A stretch of DNA of 64,000 nt, from positions 124,001 through 188,000 of the forward strand of contig NZ_JBPDIH010000001.1 of the NCBI RefSeq assembly GCF_052030545.1, read 5' to 3'. The notes below the pieces were generated by a model. It was given only the letters and a program-made list of their open reading frames with translations, searched no databases and was not told where the DNA came from. Of the stretch, positions 24,911 through 34,347 are shown in pieces. Position 1 is the stretch's first letter. Each line of letters starts with the position of its first letter. This DNA comes from CANMXU01 sp052030545 (GTDB lineage: Bacteria; Pseudomonadota; Gammaproteobacteria; Enterobacterales; Alteromonadaceae). A program made the translations under genes and the position numbers.

Positions 24911-24957
24911 TAAAAAAGCAGAAGATTCTGTAGCTGTAATCGCTGAGAATTTTCTGC
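24911..24957 (-). terminator. Terminator after ychF
   Basis: GCAGAAGATTCT (24918-24929) and AGAATTTTCTGC (24946-24957) pair with one mismatch. On the minus strand the stem is followed by a T6 run (complement of 24912-24917). It lies about 88 bp past the ychF stop. Confidence 0.65.
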
Positions 24958-25044
24958 TTTCTGTTTGCTTCTTATAAAGAAGCCTATTTTAGTGTGGTGT
25001 TAACCAATGATGCTTTTATTTCAACCAAATGAGCACTATAAAGG

Positions 25045-26136
25045 TTAGACATTAAATCTAAAGTGAACCACGTCACCATCTTTTACGCGATAGTCTTTGC
25101 CTTCTAAACGCCATTTACCGGCTTCTTTTGCACCAGACTCACCATTAAACTCAATGAAATCGTCAAAGCCAATAACTTCAGCGCGAATAAAGCCTTTTTC
25201 AAAATCGGTGTGAATAACACCTGCGGCTTGCGGCGCAGTCGCATTTTGTTTAACTGTCCAAGCGCGAACTTCTTTAACACCAGCGGTAAAATAGGTTTGC
25301 AAATGCAATAAACCATAACCTGAGTTGATCACACGATTTAAGCCGGGTTCTTCTAAGCCCATTTCTGCCATAAATTCTTCGCGGTCTTCATCATCCATTT
25401 CAGATAATTCACCTTCAATTTCAGCACAAACAGCAACAACTACTGCGCCTTCTTTTTCAGCAATGCCGTGAACAACATCAAGGTAAGGGTTGTTTTCAAA
25501 GCCATCGTCATTAACATTAGCAATATACATAGTAGGTTTGATGGTTAAAAAGTTCAGATAAGCAACGGCGGCTTTTTCTTCTTTAGATAAGTCTAAAGAA
25601 CGCACCATTTCGCCTTCTTCAACATGCTTAAGTATTTTCTCTAAAACAGGGACTTCAAATTTTGCATCTTTATCACCACCTTTAGCGCGTTTGGCTTGGC
25701 GTTGGATAGCACGCTCAGCGGTATCCATATCAGCTAAAGCAAGCTCGGTATTGATAACATCAATGTCTTCAGCAGGGTCAATTTTATTAGCAACGTGAAT
25801 AATGTTGTCGTTTTCAAAACAACGTACCACATGGCCAATGGCATCAGTTTCACGAATGTTAGCTAAAAATTTATTACCTAAACCTTCACCTTTAGATGCA
25901 CCAGCAACAAGGCCTGCAATATCAACAAATTCCATTGTTGTTGCGATAACACGTTCTGGATTAACAATGCTTGCTAGTTTGTCTAAGCGTGGATCCGGTA
26001 CAGGTACTACGCCAGTATTTGGTTCGATAGTACAAAATGGAAAATTTGCCGCTTCAATACCTGCTTTAGTTAACGCATTGAAAAGGGTTGATTTACCAAC
26101 GTTGGGCAAGCCAACAATACCGCATTTGAATCCCAT
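25045..26136 (-). CDS. ychF: Redox-regulated ATPase YchF
   Basis: YchF is an Obg-related, universally conserved P-loop enzyme that prefers ATP and associates with ribosomes. At 363 residues it has the G1 loop GLPNVGKST, DIAGLVAGASKGEGLGNKFL as switch region, a coiled-coil insert (about 135-200), and the TGS domain with VHFRFNV at the C-terminus. In place of NKxD it has NVND, as known for YchF. It follows pth by 38 bp, a conserved pairing. Confidence 0.97.
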   Translation of the reverse strand: MGFKCGIVGLPNVGKSTLFNALTKAGIEAANFPFCTIEPNTGVVPVPDPRLDKLASIVNPERVIATTMEFVDIAGLVAGASKGEGLGNKFLANIRETDAIGHVVRCFENDNIIHVANKIDPAEDIDVINTELALADMDTAERAIQRQAKRAKGGDKDAKFEVPVLEKILKHVEEGEMVRSLDLSKEEKAAVAYLNFLTIKPTMYIANVNDDGFENNPYLDVVHGIAEKEGAVVVAVCAEIEGELSEMDDEDREEFMAEMGLEEPGLNRVINSGYGLLHLQTYFTAGVKEVRAWTVKQNATAPQAAGVIHTDFEKGFIRAEVIGFDDFIEFNGESGAKEAGKWRLEGKDYRVKDGDVVHFRFNV

Positions 26137-26174
26137 GATATTTACCTATATTTCTTTAATATTTACTAAAAATA

Positions 26175-26759
26175 TTAAGATGCTTTAAATGAATGCAAAC
26201 GATTTTGAGCTTTTTTCAAATCGTCTTTTTGCCAAATATCGAAACAGCGACTTGCTTCATCGATAGCTTGATCTATTTTGTCTTGGTCAGCTTTTGGCGC
26301 TTTACCAAGTACGTGTCCGGTTACGCGATCTCGATGGCCGGGGTGGCCGATACCGATGCGTAAACGATAAAATTCTTTGTTATTTGCCATACGCGCAATA
26401 ATATCGCGCAGACCATTGTGACCGCCATGACCACCACCTTTCTTAATTTTACAAACACCCGGATCCATGTCGAGCTCATCATGAGCGGCAAGAATATTTT
26501 CTACAGGAATTCGAAAAAAGTTTGCAAGTGGGGCTACCGCTTGACCACTTCGGTTCATAAAGGTAGTTGGGATCAGTAAGTGAACAAGTTCACCGCCGAT
26601 TTCGCCTTTACCATAAAGTCCGAAATATTTTTTTTCAGGTCGAAGGGAGATATTGTAACGCGCTGCCAGTTCTTCTACGAACCAAACGCCGGCGTTGTGG
26701 CGAGTCTTTGTATATTCGGGGCCTGGATTACCCAGGCCCACAACTAGTTGAATAGTCAT
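26175..26759 (-). CDS. pth: Peptidyl-tRNA hydrolase
   Basis: Pth frees peptide from peptidyl-tRNA that drops off the ribosome. At 194 residues it carries VGLGNPGPEYTKTRHNAG with the catalytic His near residue 20, the AHDELDMDPGVCKIKKGGGHGGHNGL segment and RLRIGIGHPG. It lies between rplY (19 bp upstream) and ychF in a translation-related operon. Confidence 0.97.
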   Translation of the reverse strand: MTIQLVVGLGNPGPEYTKTRHNAGVWFVEELAARYNISLRPEKKYFGLYGKGEIGGELVHLLIPTTFMNRSGQAVAPLANFFRIPVENILAAHDELDMDPGVCKIKKGGGHGGHNGLRDIIARMANNKEFYRLRIGIGHPGHRDRVTGHVLGKAPKADQDKIDQAIDEASRCFDIWQKDDLKKAQNRLHSFKAS

Positions 26760-26778
26760 TTAAGTAAAAACTTAACGA

Positions 26779-27402
26779 TTATTCAGTAGTTTCTGCTTCA
26801 GCTTCAGCTTCTTCGCTGTCATCGCTTGAACCTTTCGGTGCATTCAATGTAGCAACAGCTTGGTCGTGGCTTTCACCTTTAGCTAATTCATCAGAAGTTA
26901 CGCCTTTTGGTAAAGCAACGTCTGATAAATGTAAGGTTTGACCAACTTCTAAACCAGCGACATCAACTTCGATGAATTCTGGAATATCAGCAGGTAAACA
27001 GCTAACTACAATTTCGTTAACGTGGTGAGAGATCTTACCACCTTTTTTCTCTGCTACATCTTCGTTGGTGAAGTGAACAGGAACGTTAACGTGAACAGCG
27101 TGAGTAGCATCAACACGTAAAAAATCTAAGTGCATGATTAAATCTTTGAACGGGTGACGTTGCATGTCTTTAATTAGACATTCAACAGGCTTGCCGTCTA
27201 CGTTTAATGTTAAAACGTGAGAATAGAATGCTTCTTCTTGTTGAGCACGGAATACTTTGTTGTGCGCTAATGTTAAAGAAACAGGCTCTTGGCCTTCACC
27301 GTAAAGAATGGCAGGAACTTTGTTCGCGTGACGTAGGCGGCGGCTCGCACCTTTCCCTGTGTCAGTACGTACTTCAGCATCCAAAGTAAATAAATCAGTC
27401 AT
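26779..27402 (-). CDS. rplY: 50S ribosomal protein L25/stress protein Ctc
   Basis: This 5S rRNA-binding ribosomal protein is 207 residues, the long Ctc/TL5 form, not the short 94-residue E. coli L25. The N-terminal L25 domain (about 1-93) is followed by the TL5 beta domain and an acidic tail rich in Glu/Ala (SDDSEEAEAEAETTE). A hairpin in its leader could serve in autoregulation. It starts a unit with pth and ychF and is separated from prs by a terminator. Confidence 0.96.
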   Translation of the reverse strand: MTDLFTLDAEVRTDTGKGASRRLRHANKVPAILYGEGQEPVSLTLAHNKVFRAQQEEAFYSHVLTLNVDGKPVECLIKDMQRHPFKDLIMHLDFLRVDATHAVHVNVPVHFTNEDVAEKKGGKISHHVNEIVVSCLPADIPEFIEVDVAGLEVGQTLHLSDVALPKGVTSDELAKGESHDQAVATLNAPKGSSDDSEEAEAEAETTE

Positions 27403-27436
27403 GGATAATTACTCTATAAGTTAATTAATTAAAAGT

Positions 27437-27463
27437 GGTTGTTTTTTGCGACCAAAAACAACC
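27437..27463 (-). promoter_or_regulatory. Hairpin in the rplY leader
   Basis: GGTTGTTTTT (27437-27446) and AAAAACAACC (27454-27463) are a perfect 10-bp inverted repeat around TGCGACC, 35 bp upstream of the rplY ATG. No T-run follows on the minus strand, so it is a leader structure rather than a clear terminator; binding by L25 is speculation. Confidence 0.4.
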
Positions 27464-27552
27464 TATAAAGCTTAAAATTGCACCGTTTTAACAACAGTAT
27501 CATTTTAAGGCGCGGCATGATAACACCTCAGTGCTTACAGATCCAACAAAAA

Positions 27553-27570
27553 AGGCACCAAATGGTGCCT
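27553..27570 (-). terminator. Terminator after prs
   Basis: AGGCACC (27553-27559) and GGTGCCT (27564-27570) with a 4-base loop; on the minus strand a T-run follows (complement of 27547-27553). It ends the lolB-ispE-prs unit. Confidence 0.85.
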
Positions 27571-27597
27571 TTCGAATAATCAATTGCTGTTTTTCGA

Positions 27598-28545
27598 TTA
27601 GCTATCGAACATTGCAGAAATAGATTCTTCGTTACATACGCGGCGAATAGCTTCAGAAAGCATGCCCGCTAATGTTAATTGGCGTACTTTGCCTAACGCT
27701 TTTAATTCTTTAGAAAGAGGAATTGAGTCAGTGACGACAACCTCATCTAGTACAGAATTTTTAAGGTTTTCTGCGGCATTGCCAGAAAGTACAGGGTGAG
27801 TCGCATAAGCAAATACGCGTTTAGCACCGTGATCTTTTAATGCTTCTGCTGCTTTGGCTAATGTTCCACCGGTATCAATCATGTCATCAACAATGAAACA
27901 GTCGCGACCTTCAACGTCACCAATAATATGCATTACTTGGGCTACGTTTGCTTTTGGACGACGTTTGTCGATAATAGCAAGGTCTGCATCATCAAGTAAT
28001 TTGGCTACTGCACGAGCACGTACAACACCGCCAATGTCAGGAGAAACAACCACTGGGTTTTCGATGTTTTTCTTAACCATGTCTTCTAAAAGAATAGGCG
28101 TACCAAAAACATTGTCTACTGGTACATCGAAGAAACCTTGAATCTGTTCAGCGTGTAAATCAACCGTTAATACACGGTCAACACCAACGCTTGATAAGAA
28201 ATCAGCAACCACTTTTGCTGTAATTGGCACACGAGCACTGCGTACACGACGGTCTTGACGAGCGTAGCCAAAGTAAGGCATTACTGCAGTAATACGTCCG
28301 GCAGAAGCACGACGTAAGGCATCGATCATTACGATCAATTCCATTAAGTTGTCGTTAGTTGGTGCACAAGTTGATTGCACGATAAATACATCGGCACCAC
28401 GTACGTTTTCAGTGATTTCTACACTAATTTCGCCGTCGCTAAAACTGCCAACTTTTGCTTCACCTAAAGTAATGTATAGGCGGTTAGCAATTTGTTTAGC
28501 CAGTTCAGGGGTGGCGTTACCCGCAAAGATCTTCATGTCAGGCAC
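27598..28545 (-). CDS. prs: Ribose-phosphate pyrophosphokinase (PRPP synthetase)
   Basis: Prs makes PRPP from ribose-5-phosphate and ATP for nucleotide, His and Trp synthesis. A GTG start at 28545 yields PDMKIFAGNATPELAK after the initiator and exactly 315 residues, the E. coli length. GAGGA sits 8 bases upstream. An ATG at 28572 would add nine residues but has only a weak site. The PRPP motif is DDMIDTGGTL near residue 220 and the flexible loop carries YARQDRRVRSARVPITAK. It sits in the classic order lolB-ispE-prs. Confidence 0.95.
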   Translation of the reverse strand: MPDMKIFAGNATPELAKQIANRLYITLGEAKVGSFSDGEISVEITENVRGADVFIVQSTCAPTNDNLMELIVMIDALRRASAGRITAVMPYFGYARQDRRVRSARVPITAKVVADFLSSVGVDRVLTVDLHAEQIQGFFDVPVDNVFGTPILLEDMVKKNIENPVVVSPDIGGVVRARAVAKLLDDADLAIIDKRRPKANVAQVMHIIGDVEGRDCFIVDDMIDTGGTLAKAAEALKDHGAKRVFAYATHPVLSGNAAENLKNSVLDEVVVTDSIPLSKELKALGKVRQLTLAGMLSEAIRRVCNEESISAMFDS

Positions 28546-28670
28546 TGTCAGTTCCTCAGAAACTTTTGACATTAATATTCCAACGCTGTTATTTGCTATT
28601 CGGTGATAACTATATATCAGCACATTATAAAAAAATTACCAGCATTAATAATAATTAACGTGACGTTAAT

Positions 28671-29546
28671 TTATGCTAATTCAGTTATTGCCGTGTTCAA
28701 TGCGCGTATCACTGGCGATTCATTCAGCCCCTTGGCCACAAACGCGTTAACGTTTTCAGGTAGCAGAGATTGCACTTGGCGCGCCTCGTGTTCTGAATTA
28801 AAACGTGAAAAAATACACGCTCCAGTTCCAGTCATTTGAGACGGCGCATATTCTATCAACCAAGCAAGTAGCTTGGCAACCTCAGGATAATGTTTTATTA
28901 CCATAGTTTGACAATCGTTATGATATCTTTCCATTAGCTCGGTTAAGTTCAGATCATTTATGTTAATTTTTGCAGTGTTTCTTGGTAAATCTGTTGAAGT
29001 AAAAACCTTGGCGGTAGAAATACTACAATTAGGTTTAGTCACTAAATACCAATATTCTTGAGGAGTTACCGGAGTCAATTTTTCGCCAACACCTTCTGCA
29101 AAGGCAGCATACCCCCTAACAAATACTGGTACATCGGCACCGAGTGTTAACCCTAAGCCGGCAAGTTCGTCGATAGATAACTTTGTAGCAAATAGTACGT
29201 TAAGGGCTAAAAGTACGGTTGCGGCATTTGATGAGCCACCACCTAACCCTCCGCCCATAGGTAGGATTTTTGTTATTTTTATATCTGCGCCTAAGTTTGT
29301 GCCGGTTTCTTGTTGAATCAGCTTCGCCGCTTTCACAATTAAATTGTCGTTGTCATCAACACCGTCAATTGGCGTGAGTAAATTAATATTGCCTGATTGA
29401 TTAACGGCAATGTCGATGGTGTCGCCATAATCTAAAAATTGAAAAATAGTTTGCAGTTCGTGGTAACCATCTGGACGTTGATTATTAATATGCAAAAATA
29501 AATTGAGTTTTGCTGGTGAAGGAAAACTAAAAAATGCTGAATTCAC
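28671..29546 (-). CDS. ispE: 4-diphosphocytidyl-2-C-methyl-D-erythritol kinase
   Basis: IspE is the GHMP kinase that phosphorylates CDP-methylerythritol in the non-mevalonate isoprenoid pathway. At 291 residues it shows PSPAKLNLFLHI at the N-terminus, the ATP loop PMGGGLGGGSSNAA near residue 93, and the GHMP motif 3 MTGTGACIFS. It starts 20 bp after lolB; prs follows, as in E. coli. Confidence 0.96.
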   Translation of the reverse strand: MNSAFFSFPSPAKLNLFLHINNQRPDGYHELQTIFQFLDYGDTIDIAVNQSGNINLLTPIDGVDDNDNLIVKAAKLIQQETGTNLGADIKITKILPMGGGLGGGSSNAATVLLALNVLFATKLSIDELAGLGLTLGADVPVFVRGYAAFAEGVGEKLTPVTPQEYWYLVTKPNCSISTAKVFTSTDLPRNTAKININDLNLTELMERYHNDCQTMVIKHYPEVAKLLAWLIEYAPSQMTGTGACIFSRFNSEHEARQVQSLLPENVNAFVAKGLNESPVIRALNTAITELA

Positions 29547-29566
29547 AATTAGACTCTTTGGGGCTG

Positions 29567-30199
29567 TTAGCGATTAGTTAGCCATTGGTGTATGGCGACT
29601 TTGATGGTTAAATTATTTTGTTTAATAGTAATACTGGTCGGTAATTGGTAGCCGTCGATATTCTTATATTTGTTATATATAACTTGCCATTGTTGGTTAT
29701 CGTATTGACTAATCAATGTTGATGGCAGTTGACTTTGAGGTTCATAGCTAACGATATCTTGGTTTGAATAAGGCAGGCCTTTTAACCAAAAAGTTAGCGC
29801 TTTAGTTGGCAATACATAGCCAGTTAATGAAAATATCAGCTGGTCTAAATTTTTACTTTGATAGCTTTTACCGTCTACTTTTATGGTATTTTGTTCATTA
29901 GCTGAGTTTAAATGCAGAACATTAATGCCTAAATAGGTGGTTAAATCTAATCGTTGGTTATTATTAGAACCGCTATATCGCCAGTTTATATTGGCACTTT
30001 CTTTTTGTTTACCTTGTAAAAATGCAATTTTACCTTTTAACTGCCAATCGGTTAACGCTAGCATTTGAGCATTACGTTCATTTACGGCTTGTGAATATAC
30101 CGGCTGCTCGTTATTGGTGGTAGAAATCGAGCTACAGGCACCTAGTAACCATAAGAATGCGATGATTACACCGCTTTTATAAAATTGCGTTTTGAACAT
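29567..30199 (-). CDS. lolB: Outer-membrane lipoprotein receptor LolB
   Basis: LolB takes lipoproteins from LolA and inserts them in the outer membrane. It is itself a lipoprotein, with a signal ending LLGAC (Cys22). The 210 residues contain the DWQLKGKIAFLQGKQKESANINWRY and TLPTKALTFWLKGLP-like blocks of the half-barrel fold. It heads lolB-ispE-prs and is divergent from hemA, the E. coli arrangement. Confidence 0.94.
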   Translation of the reverse strand: MFKTQFYKSGVIIAFLWLLGACSSISTTNNEQPVYSQAVNERNAQMLALTDWQLKGKIAFLQGKQKESANINWRYSGSNNNQRLDLTTYLGINVLHLNSANEQNTIKVDGKSYQSKNLDQLIFSLTGYVLPTKALTFWLKGLPYSNQDIVSYEPQSQLPSTLISQYDNQQWQVIYNKYKNIDGYQLPTSITIKQNNLTIKVAIHQWLTNR

Positions 30200-30340
30200 G
30201 TATCGCCATAAGGTTAAAGGTTAGTGTTAAATATGCCTAGATTTTGCTCATTATCTAAGGTTTAAGCAAATCAATTTACTTTATATTGGAACACAGCAGG
30301 TAAGGTACTTTCAATCATTGCGTATATTTCGTAAAATTGA

Positions 30341-30356
30341 CGTGAGTTTTGTCACA
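30341..30356. promoter_or_regulatory. CRP-like dyad between lolB and hemA
   Basis: CGTGA-GTTTTG-TCACA matches the CRP consensus TGTGA-N6-TCACA with one mismatch. It lies in the 299-bp divergent region, 142 bp from both start codons (lolB and hemA). Functional evidence is lacking. Confidence 0.4.
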
Positions 30357-30498
30357 GATCATGATTTTTTCTTTGAGTTTGTTTGATAATGCTGTTAAGA
30401 AAAAATTAATTACTGTAATCAATTGTACTGGTTGCTAGCTAATTAATGATGATTTAAGCAAAATTGCTTTCACTTTATTAGATTGAATTAGATAACTT

Positions 30499-31773
30499 AT
30501 GTCCATTGTTGCTGTTGGTATTAATCATAAAACTGCACCTGTCGCTGTTAGAGAAAAAATATCTTTCAGCCCAGATCTGCTTACGACTGCATTGCAAGAA
30601 ATGCTAACATCGGTGCAGTGTCGAGAAGCAGCAATATTGTCTACTTGTAACCGCACTGAATTATATTTAGTGCAAGACGGCAATTTAGAAGTAACACAAG
30701 ATAAGTTAGTGCGTTGGTTAGAAGCACATCACAACGTACCAGCGTCAATCATCACACCTAGTCTTTATTGGCACCAAGATCAAAATGCGGTTAATCACAT
30801 GATGCGAGTCGCCTGTGGACTTGACTCATTAGTTTTAGGTGAACCACAAATTTTAGGGCAAATGAAACAAGCCTATAACCAAGCCAAAGCTGCTGGGTCG
30901 ATGGCGTTGATTATGGATCGTTTGTTCCAGCGTACTTTTGGCGTTGCAAAACAAGTTCGTACTGAAACGGATATTGGCGCCAGCGCGGTATCGGTTGCTT
31001 TTGCCTCAGTTAATTTAGCCAAACATATTTTTGCTAGCTTAGATAAAGCTAAAGTATTACTTGTTGGTGCGGGTGAAACGATTGAGCTAGTGGCTAAACA
31101 TTTATATGAAAATAACGTCGGTAAAATAACAGTTGCGAATCGTACCATTTCTCGCGCAAAAGAAATGGCTGACCAAATTGGTGCTAATGTTATAACCTTA
31201 CCGCAGATTCCAGATTACATCTCAGACGCTGATATCGTCATCAGCTCTACCGGTAGCCCTTTACCAATTATAGGTAAAGGTATGGTTGAAACTGCGCTTG
31301 AGCAACGTAAACATCGACCTATTTTTATGGTTGATTTAGCTGTACCGCGCGATATTGAAGAGCAGGTTGGCGAATTAGAAGACGTTTTTCTCTACACAGT
31401 CGATGATTTACAAGGTATCATTGCCAAGAATCTAGAAAATCGACGTAAAGCGGCTGTGCAAGCTGAAACAATTGTAAATGCGCAGTCAGGCAGTTTTATG
31501 TCGTGGTTACGTGGCTTAAATACCCAAGATACGGTTATTGCTTATCGTCAACAGTCTCTTAATAACCGTGACCAGTTATTAGAAAGAGCGTTAGCGCAAC
31601 TAAAAGCCAATAAGTCACCCGAAGCCGTAGTTGCCGAATTAGCGACTAAGCTAACCAATAAATTTATGCATGCCCCAACCAGCGCTTTACAGTCAGCCGC
31701 GCAAGGGGGAGAATTAGACAAATTAATCTATTTACGCGATATATTTAATCTCGAACCTGGTCAAAAAGACTAA
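30499..31773 (+). CDS. hemA: Glutamyl-tRNA reductase
   Basis: HemA reduces glutamyl-tRNA to glutamate-1-semialdehyde, the first committed step of heme and siroheme synthesis. It is 424 residues. The catalytic Cys lies in AAILSTCNRTELY (Cys50), followed by VACGLDSLVLGEPQILGQ, the NADPH fold LLVGAGETIELVAKHL and a C-terminal dimer helix. It feeds the same tetrapyrrole pool that the nir operon draws on. It heads hemA-prfA-prmC-sirB2-sirB1-kdsA. Confidence 0.97.
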   Translation: MSIVAVGINHKTAPVAVREKISFSPDLLTTALQEMLTSVQCREAAILSTCNRTELYLVQDGNLEVTQDKLVRWLEAHHNVPASIITPSLYWHQDQNAVNHMMRVACGLDSLVLGEPQILGQMKQAYNQAKAAGSMALIMDRLFQRTFGVAKQVRTETDIGASAVSVAFASVNLAKHIFASLDKAKVLLVGAGETIELVAKHLYENNVGKITVANRTISRAKEMADQIGANVITLPQIPDYISDADIVISSTGSPLPIIGKGMVETALEQRKHRPIFMVDLAVPRDIEEQVGELEDVFLYTVDDLQGIIAKNLENRRKAAVQAETIVNAQSGSFMSWLRGLNTQDTVIAYRQQSLNNRDQLLERALAQLKANKSPEAVVAELATKLTNKFMHAPTSALQSAAQGGELDKLIYLRDIFNLEPGQKD

Positions 31774-31805
31774 ATATATCGATACATCGAGATAAAAACG
31801 ACTCC

Positions 31806-32894
31806 ATGAAAAAATCTGTTTACCATAAGCTGGAAGTGTTGGTTGAACGCTTTGAAGAAGTTCAAGCCATGCTTTCAGATCCTGAAACTATCGCCGATCA
31901 AGACAAATTTAGAGCTTTATCGCGAGAGTTCTCTCAGTTAGAAGAAGTCACTCAAGCCTTTAATGCTTACCAAGAAGCTGAAGATGATTTTGCTACCGCA
32001 GAAGAAATGCTTAAAGATGACGACCCTGACATGCGTGAAATGGCGCAAGACGAATATAAAGCGGCAAAACAAGCGGTAGAAGATTTATCTGACCAACTGC
32101 AAATTTTATTAATTCCAAAAGATCCAAACGACGACAATAACTGTTTTGTTGAAATTCGTGCCGGTGCTGGTGGTGACGAAGCGGCTATTTTTGCCGGTGA
32201 CATCTTCCGTATGTACAGTCGTTATGCTGAAAAGCAAGGCTGGAAAATTGAATTGATGAATGCCAACGAGTCAGAACAGGGCGGTTATAAAGAAATCATC
32301 ATGAAGATCAATGGTGAAGGTGTTTACGGTCAAATGAAATTTGAATCGGGCGGACACCGCGTTCAACGTGTACCTGAAACTGAATCGCAAGGGCGTGTTC
32401 ATACCTCAGCGTGTACCGTTGTGGTGATGCCTGAAATCCCTGAATCTGAAGCGATTGAAATTAACAAAGCCGATTTAAAAGTTGATACTTTCCGTGCCTC
32501 GGGCGCTGGTGGTCAGCACGTTAACAAAACGGACTCTGCTATTCGTATTACTCATATTCCAACGGGGGTTGTGGTTGAGTGTCAAGATCAACGCTCACAG
32601 CATAAAAACCGTGCTCAAGCGATGTCGGTACTACAAGCGCGTTTGCAACAAGCCGAAGACGAAAAACGTCGCAGTGAAGAAGAGTCTTCACGTCGTAGCT
32701 TAGTAGCTAGTGGCGATCGCTCAGAGCGTATCCGCACATACAACTACCCACAAGGGCGTATGACAGATCACCGCATTAATTTAACCTTATATCGTTTAAA
32801 TGAAGTAATAGAAGGTAACTTGCATTTAGTGCTCGAACCTATATTACTTGAAAATCAGGCAGATCAATTAGCGGCACTTGCTGAACAAAACTAA
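31806..32894 (+). CDS. prfA: Peptide chain release factor 1
   Basis: RF1 terminates translation at UAA and UAG. At 362 residues it has the tripeptide codon-recognition motif of P-x-T type as PET (in VPETESQG) and the catalytic GGQ in GAGGQHVNKTDSA, whose Gln is methylated by the product of the next gene. It starts 32 bp after hemA. E. coli has the same neighbours. Confidence 0.98.
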   Translation: MKKSVYHKLEVLVERFEEVQAMLSDPETIADQDKFRALSREFSQLEEVTQAFNAYQEAEDDFATAEEMLKDDDPDMREMAQDEYKAAKQAVEDLSDQLQILLIPKDPNDDNNCFVEIRAGAGGDEAAIFAGDIFRMYSRYAEKQGWKIELMNANESEQGGYKEIIMKINGEGVYGQMKFESGGHRVQRVPETESQGRVHTSACTVVVMPEIPESEAIEINKADLKVDTFRASGAGGQHVNKTDSAIRITHIPTGVVVECQDQRSQHKNRAQAMSVLQARLQQAEDEKRRSEEESSRRSLVASGDRSERIRTYNYPQGRMTDHRINLTLYRLNEVIEGNLHLVLEPILLENQADQLAALAEQN

Positions 32895-32896
32895 TT

Positions 32897-33784
32897 GTGG
32901 CTACCTCAGTAAACAACCTTAGCGGTCTTAATCTTGCCCAGCTCGTTGAGCTGGGCGAAAATTTTCTCCAACAAAGCTCAGACAGTGCAAAACTTGATGC
33001 TCAAGTATTGCTTTGCTTCGTGCTTGAAAAACAGCCGAGTTACTTATTAACTTGGCCCGAGAAAAAATTAAACGCAGAGCAGTATCAACAGTTTCAGCAA
33101 TTATTAGTTCGGCGCAAAGCCAGTGAACCAGTGGCGTATTTAACCGGCCAAAAAGAATTTTGGTCGTTGATGTTTGAAGTCTCTCCCGCAACCTTGATCC
33201 CAAGGCCTGATACTGAAACGTTAATTGAATTAGTACTTGCACTTGTTGAACAAGAAAAATTAGCTAACGGTCGTTTACTCGATTTAGGTACCGGCACTGG
33301 CGCTATTGCTTTAGCGCTTGCTAGCGAGTTACCTAATTGGCAAGTAGACGCTGTTGACTATAGCGACGATGCAGTTGCATTAGCTAAAAGAAATGCAAAA
33401 CGCTTAGTACTTTCGCAGGTCAGTGTTTATCAAAGCGACTGGTTCAAACAAGTGCCAAGCGATAAGCGATTTGACATTATTGTCTCAAATCCGCCGTATA
33501 TTGATGAAGACGATCATCACTTAAACCAAGGTGATGTGCAGTTTGAACCTAAATCTGCGTTGGTTGCACAGCAAAATGGTTTGGCTGATATTGTTGAAAT
33601 TGCCGCCAGCGCGCGTAGTCAATTTAACTCTGCTGGTCATTTGTTTTTAGAGCATGGCTTTGAACAAGGCTTAGCTGTTCGTCAAATTTTAACTGAACTT
33701 GGCTATCAGCAAGTCAAGACTCATCAAGACTTATCCGGTAATGATCGCATTACTAGTGCAAAATTTACTAATGACAACAATTAA
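32897..33784 (+). CDS. prmC: Release-factor glutamine methyltransferase PrmC
   Basis: PrmC methylates the Gln of the GGQ motif in RF1 and RF2. It is 295 residues. SAM-binding LLDLGTGTGAIALALA and the substrate motif SNPPYIDEDD are present, with the RPDTETLIE signature at about 100. The start is GTG at 32897, two bases after the prfA stop, so it depends on prfA translation. Confidence 0.96.
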   Translation: MATSVNNLSGLNLAQLVELGENFLQQSSDSAKLDAQVLLCFVLEKQPSYLLTWPEKKLNAEQYQQFQQLLVRRKASEPVAYLTGQKEFWSLMFEVSPATLIPRPDTETLIELVLALVEQEKLANGRLLDLGTGTGAIALALASELPNWQVDAVDYSDDAVALAKRNAKRLVLSQVSVYQSDWFKQVPSDKRFDIIVSNPPYIDEDDHHLNQGDVQFEPKSALVAQQNGLADIVEIAASARSQFNSAGHLFLEHGFEQGLAVRQILTELGYQQVKTHQDLSGNDRITSAKFTNDNN

Positions 33785-33849
33785 CGCAGTTGTTACCCTA
33801 AATCTTTATTCCGATTAAGTTAGAACAATAACAATAAGAGAAATTATTT

Positions 33850-34215
33850 ATGTTTAAACATTTACACATGACATTAGCCTTTATCAGTGTTGCATTGTTC
33901 ACACTAAGATTTATTTGGCTATTGGCGAATTCTGAGAAATTAAATAAAAAGTGGGTCAAAGTTGCGCCTCATGTGGTTGATACCTTTTTACTACTTTTAG
34001 GTGTTGCTATGGCGGTTAAGTTAGCGATTAACCCATTAGAATATTTATGGTTATTAGAGAAATTAATTGCAGTAGTTGCATACATATTTACCGGTTATTA
34101 CACGTTGAAGTTAGCCAGAAATCGCATGATGCAAGTATTTGGCTATTTAGGCGCAATCGGTTGGATTTTATTAATTGTACGAATTGCAATGACAAAACAA
34201 ACGGTATTTTTCTAA
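33850..34215 (+). CDS. sirB2: SirB2-family membrane protein
   Basis: This is a 121-residue membrane protein with four hydrophobic helices (about 3-24, 43-65, 66-87 and 95-118). The MFKHLHMTLAFISVALFTLRF and HVVDTFLLLLGVAMAVKL blocks match SirB2/YchQ. The exact function of the family is unknown. It is in the conserved place between prmC and sirB1. A terminator follows within 60 bp. Confidence 0.9.
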   Translation: MFKHLHMTLAFISVALFTLRFIWLLANSEKLNKKWVKVAPHVVDTFLLLLGVAMAVKLAINPLEYLWLLEKLIAVVAYIFTGYYTLKLARNRMMQVFGYLGAIGWILLIVRIAMTKQTVFF

Positions 34216-34243
34216 ATCGTACTCAATAAACACTAAAACGAGT

Positions 34244-34274
34244 AAAAAGCTGGCAAATAATGGCAGCTTTTTTT
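34244..34274 (+). terminator. Terminator after sirB2
   Basis: AAAAAGCTG (34244-34252) and CAGCTTTTT (34264-34272), with inner GC/GC pairing, are followed by further T bases. It would separate sirB2 from sirB1. Confidence 0.8.
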
Positions 34275-34347
34275 GTTCTTTCCTTTAAAAAATAACTCAA
34301 CGTCCCCACTTAATTGAGTTACGTTAAAAGTTCGATATTACTAAAAA

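Noticed and set aside
30370..30395. Promoter with GATAAT for hemA
   Set aside because: A GATAAT hexamer is present but no acceptable -35 at the right distance could be found.
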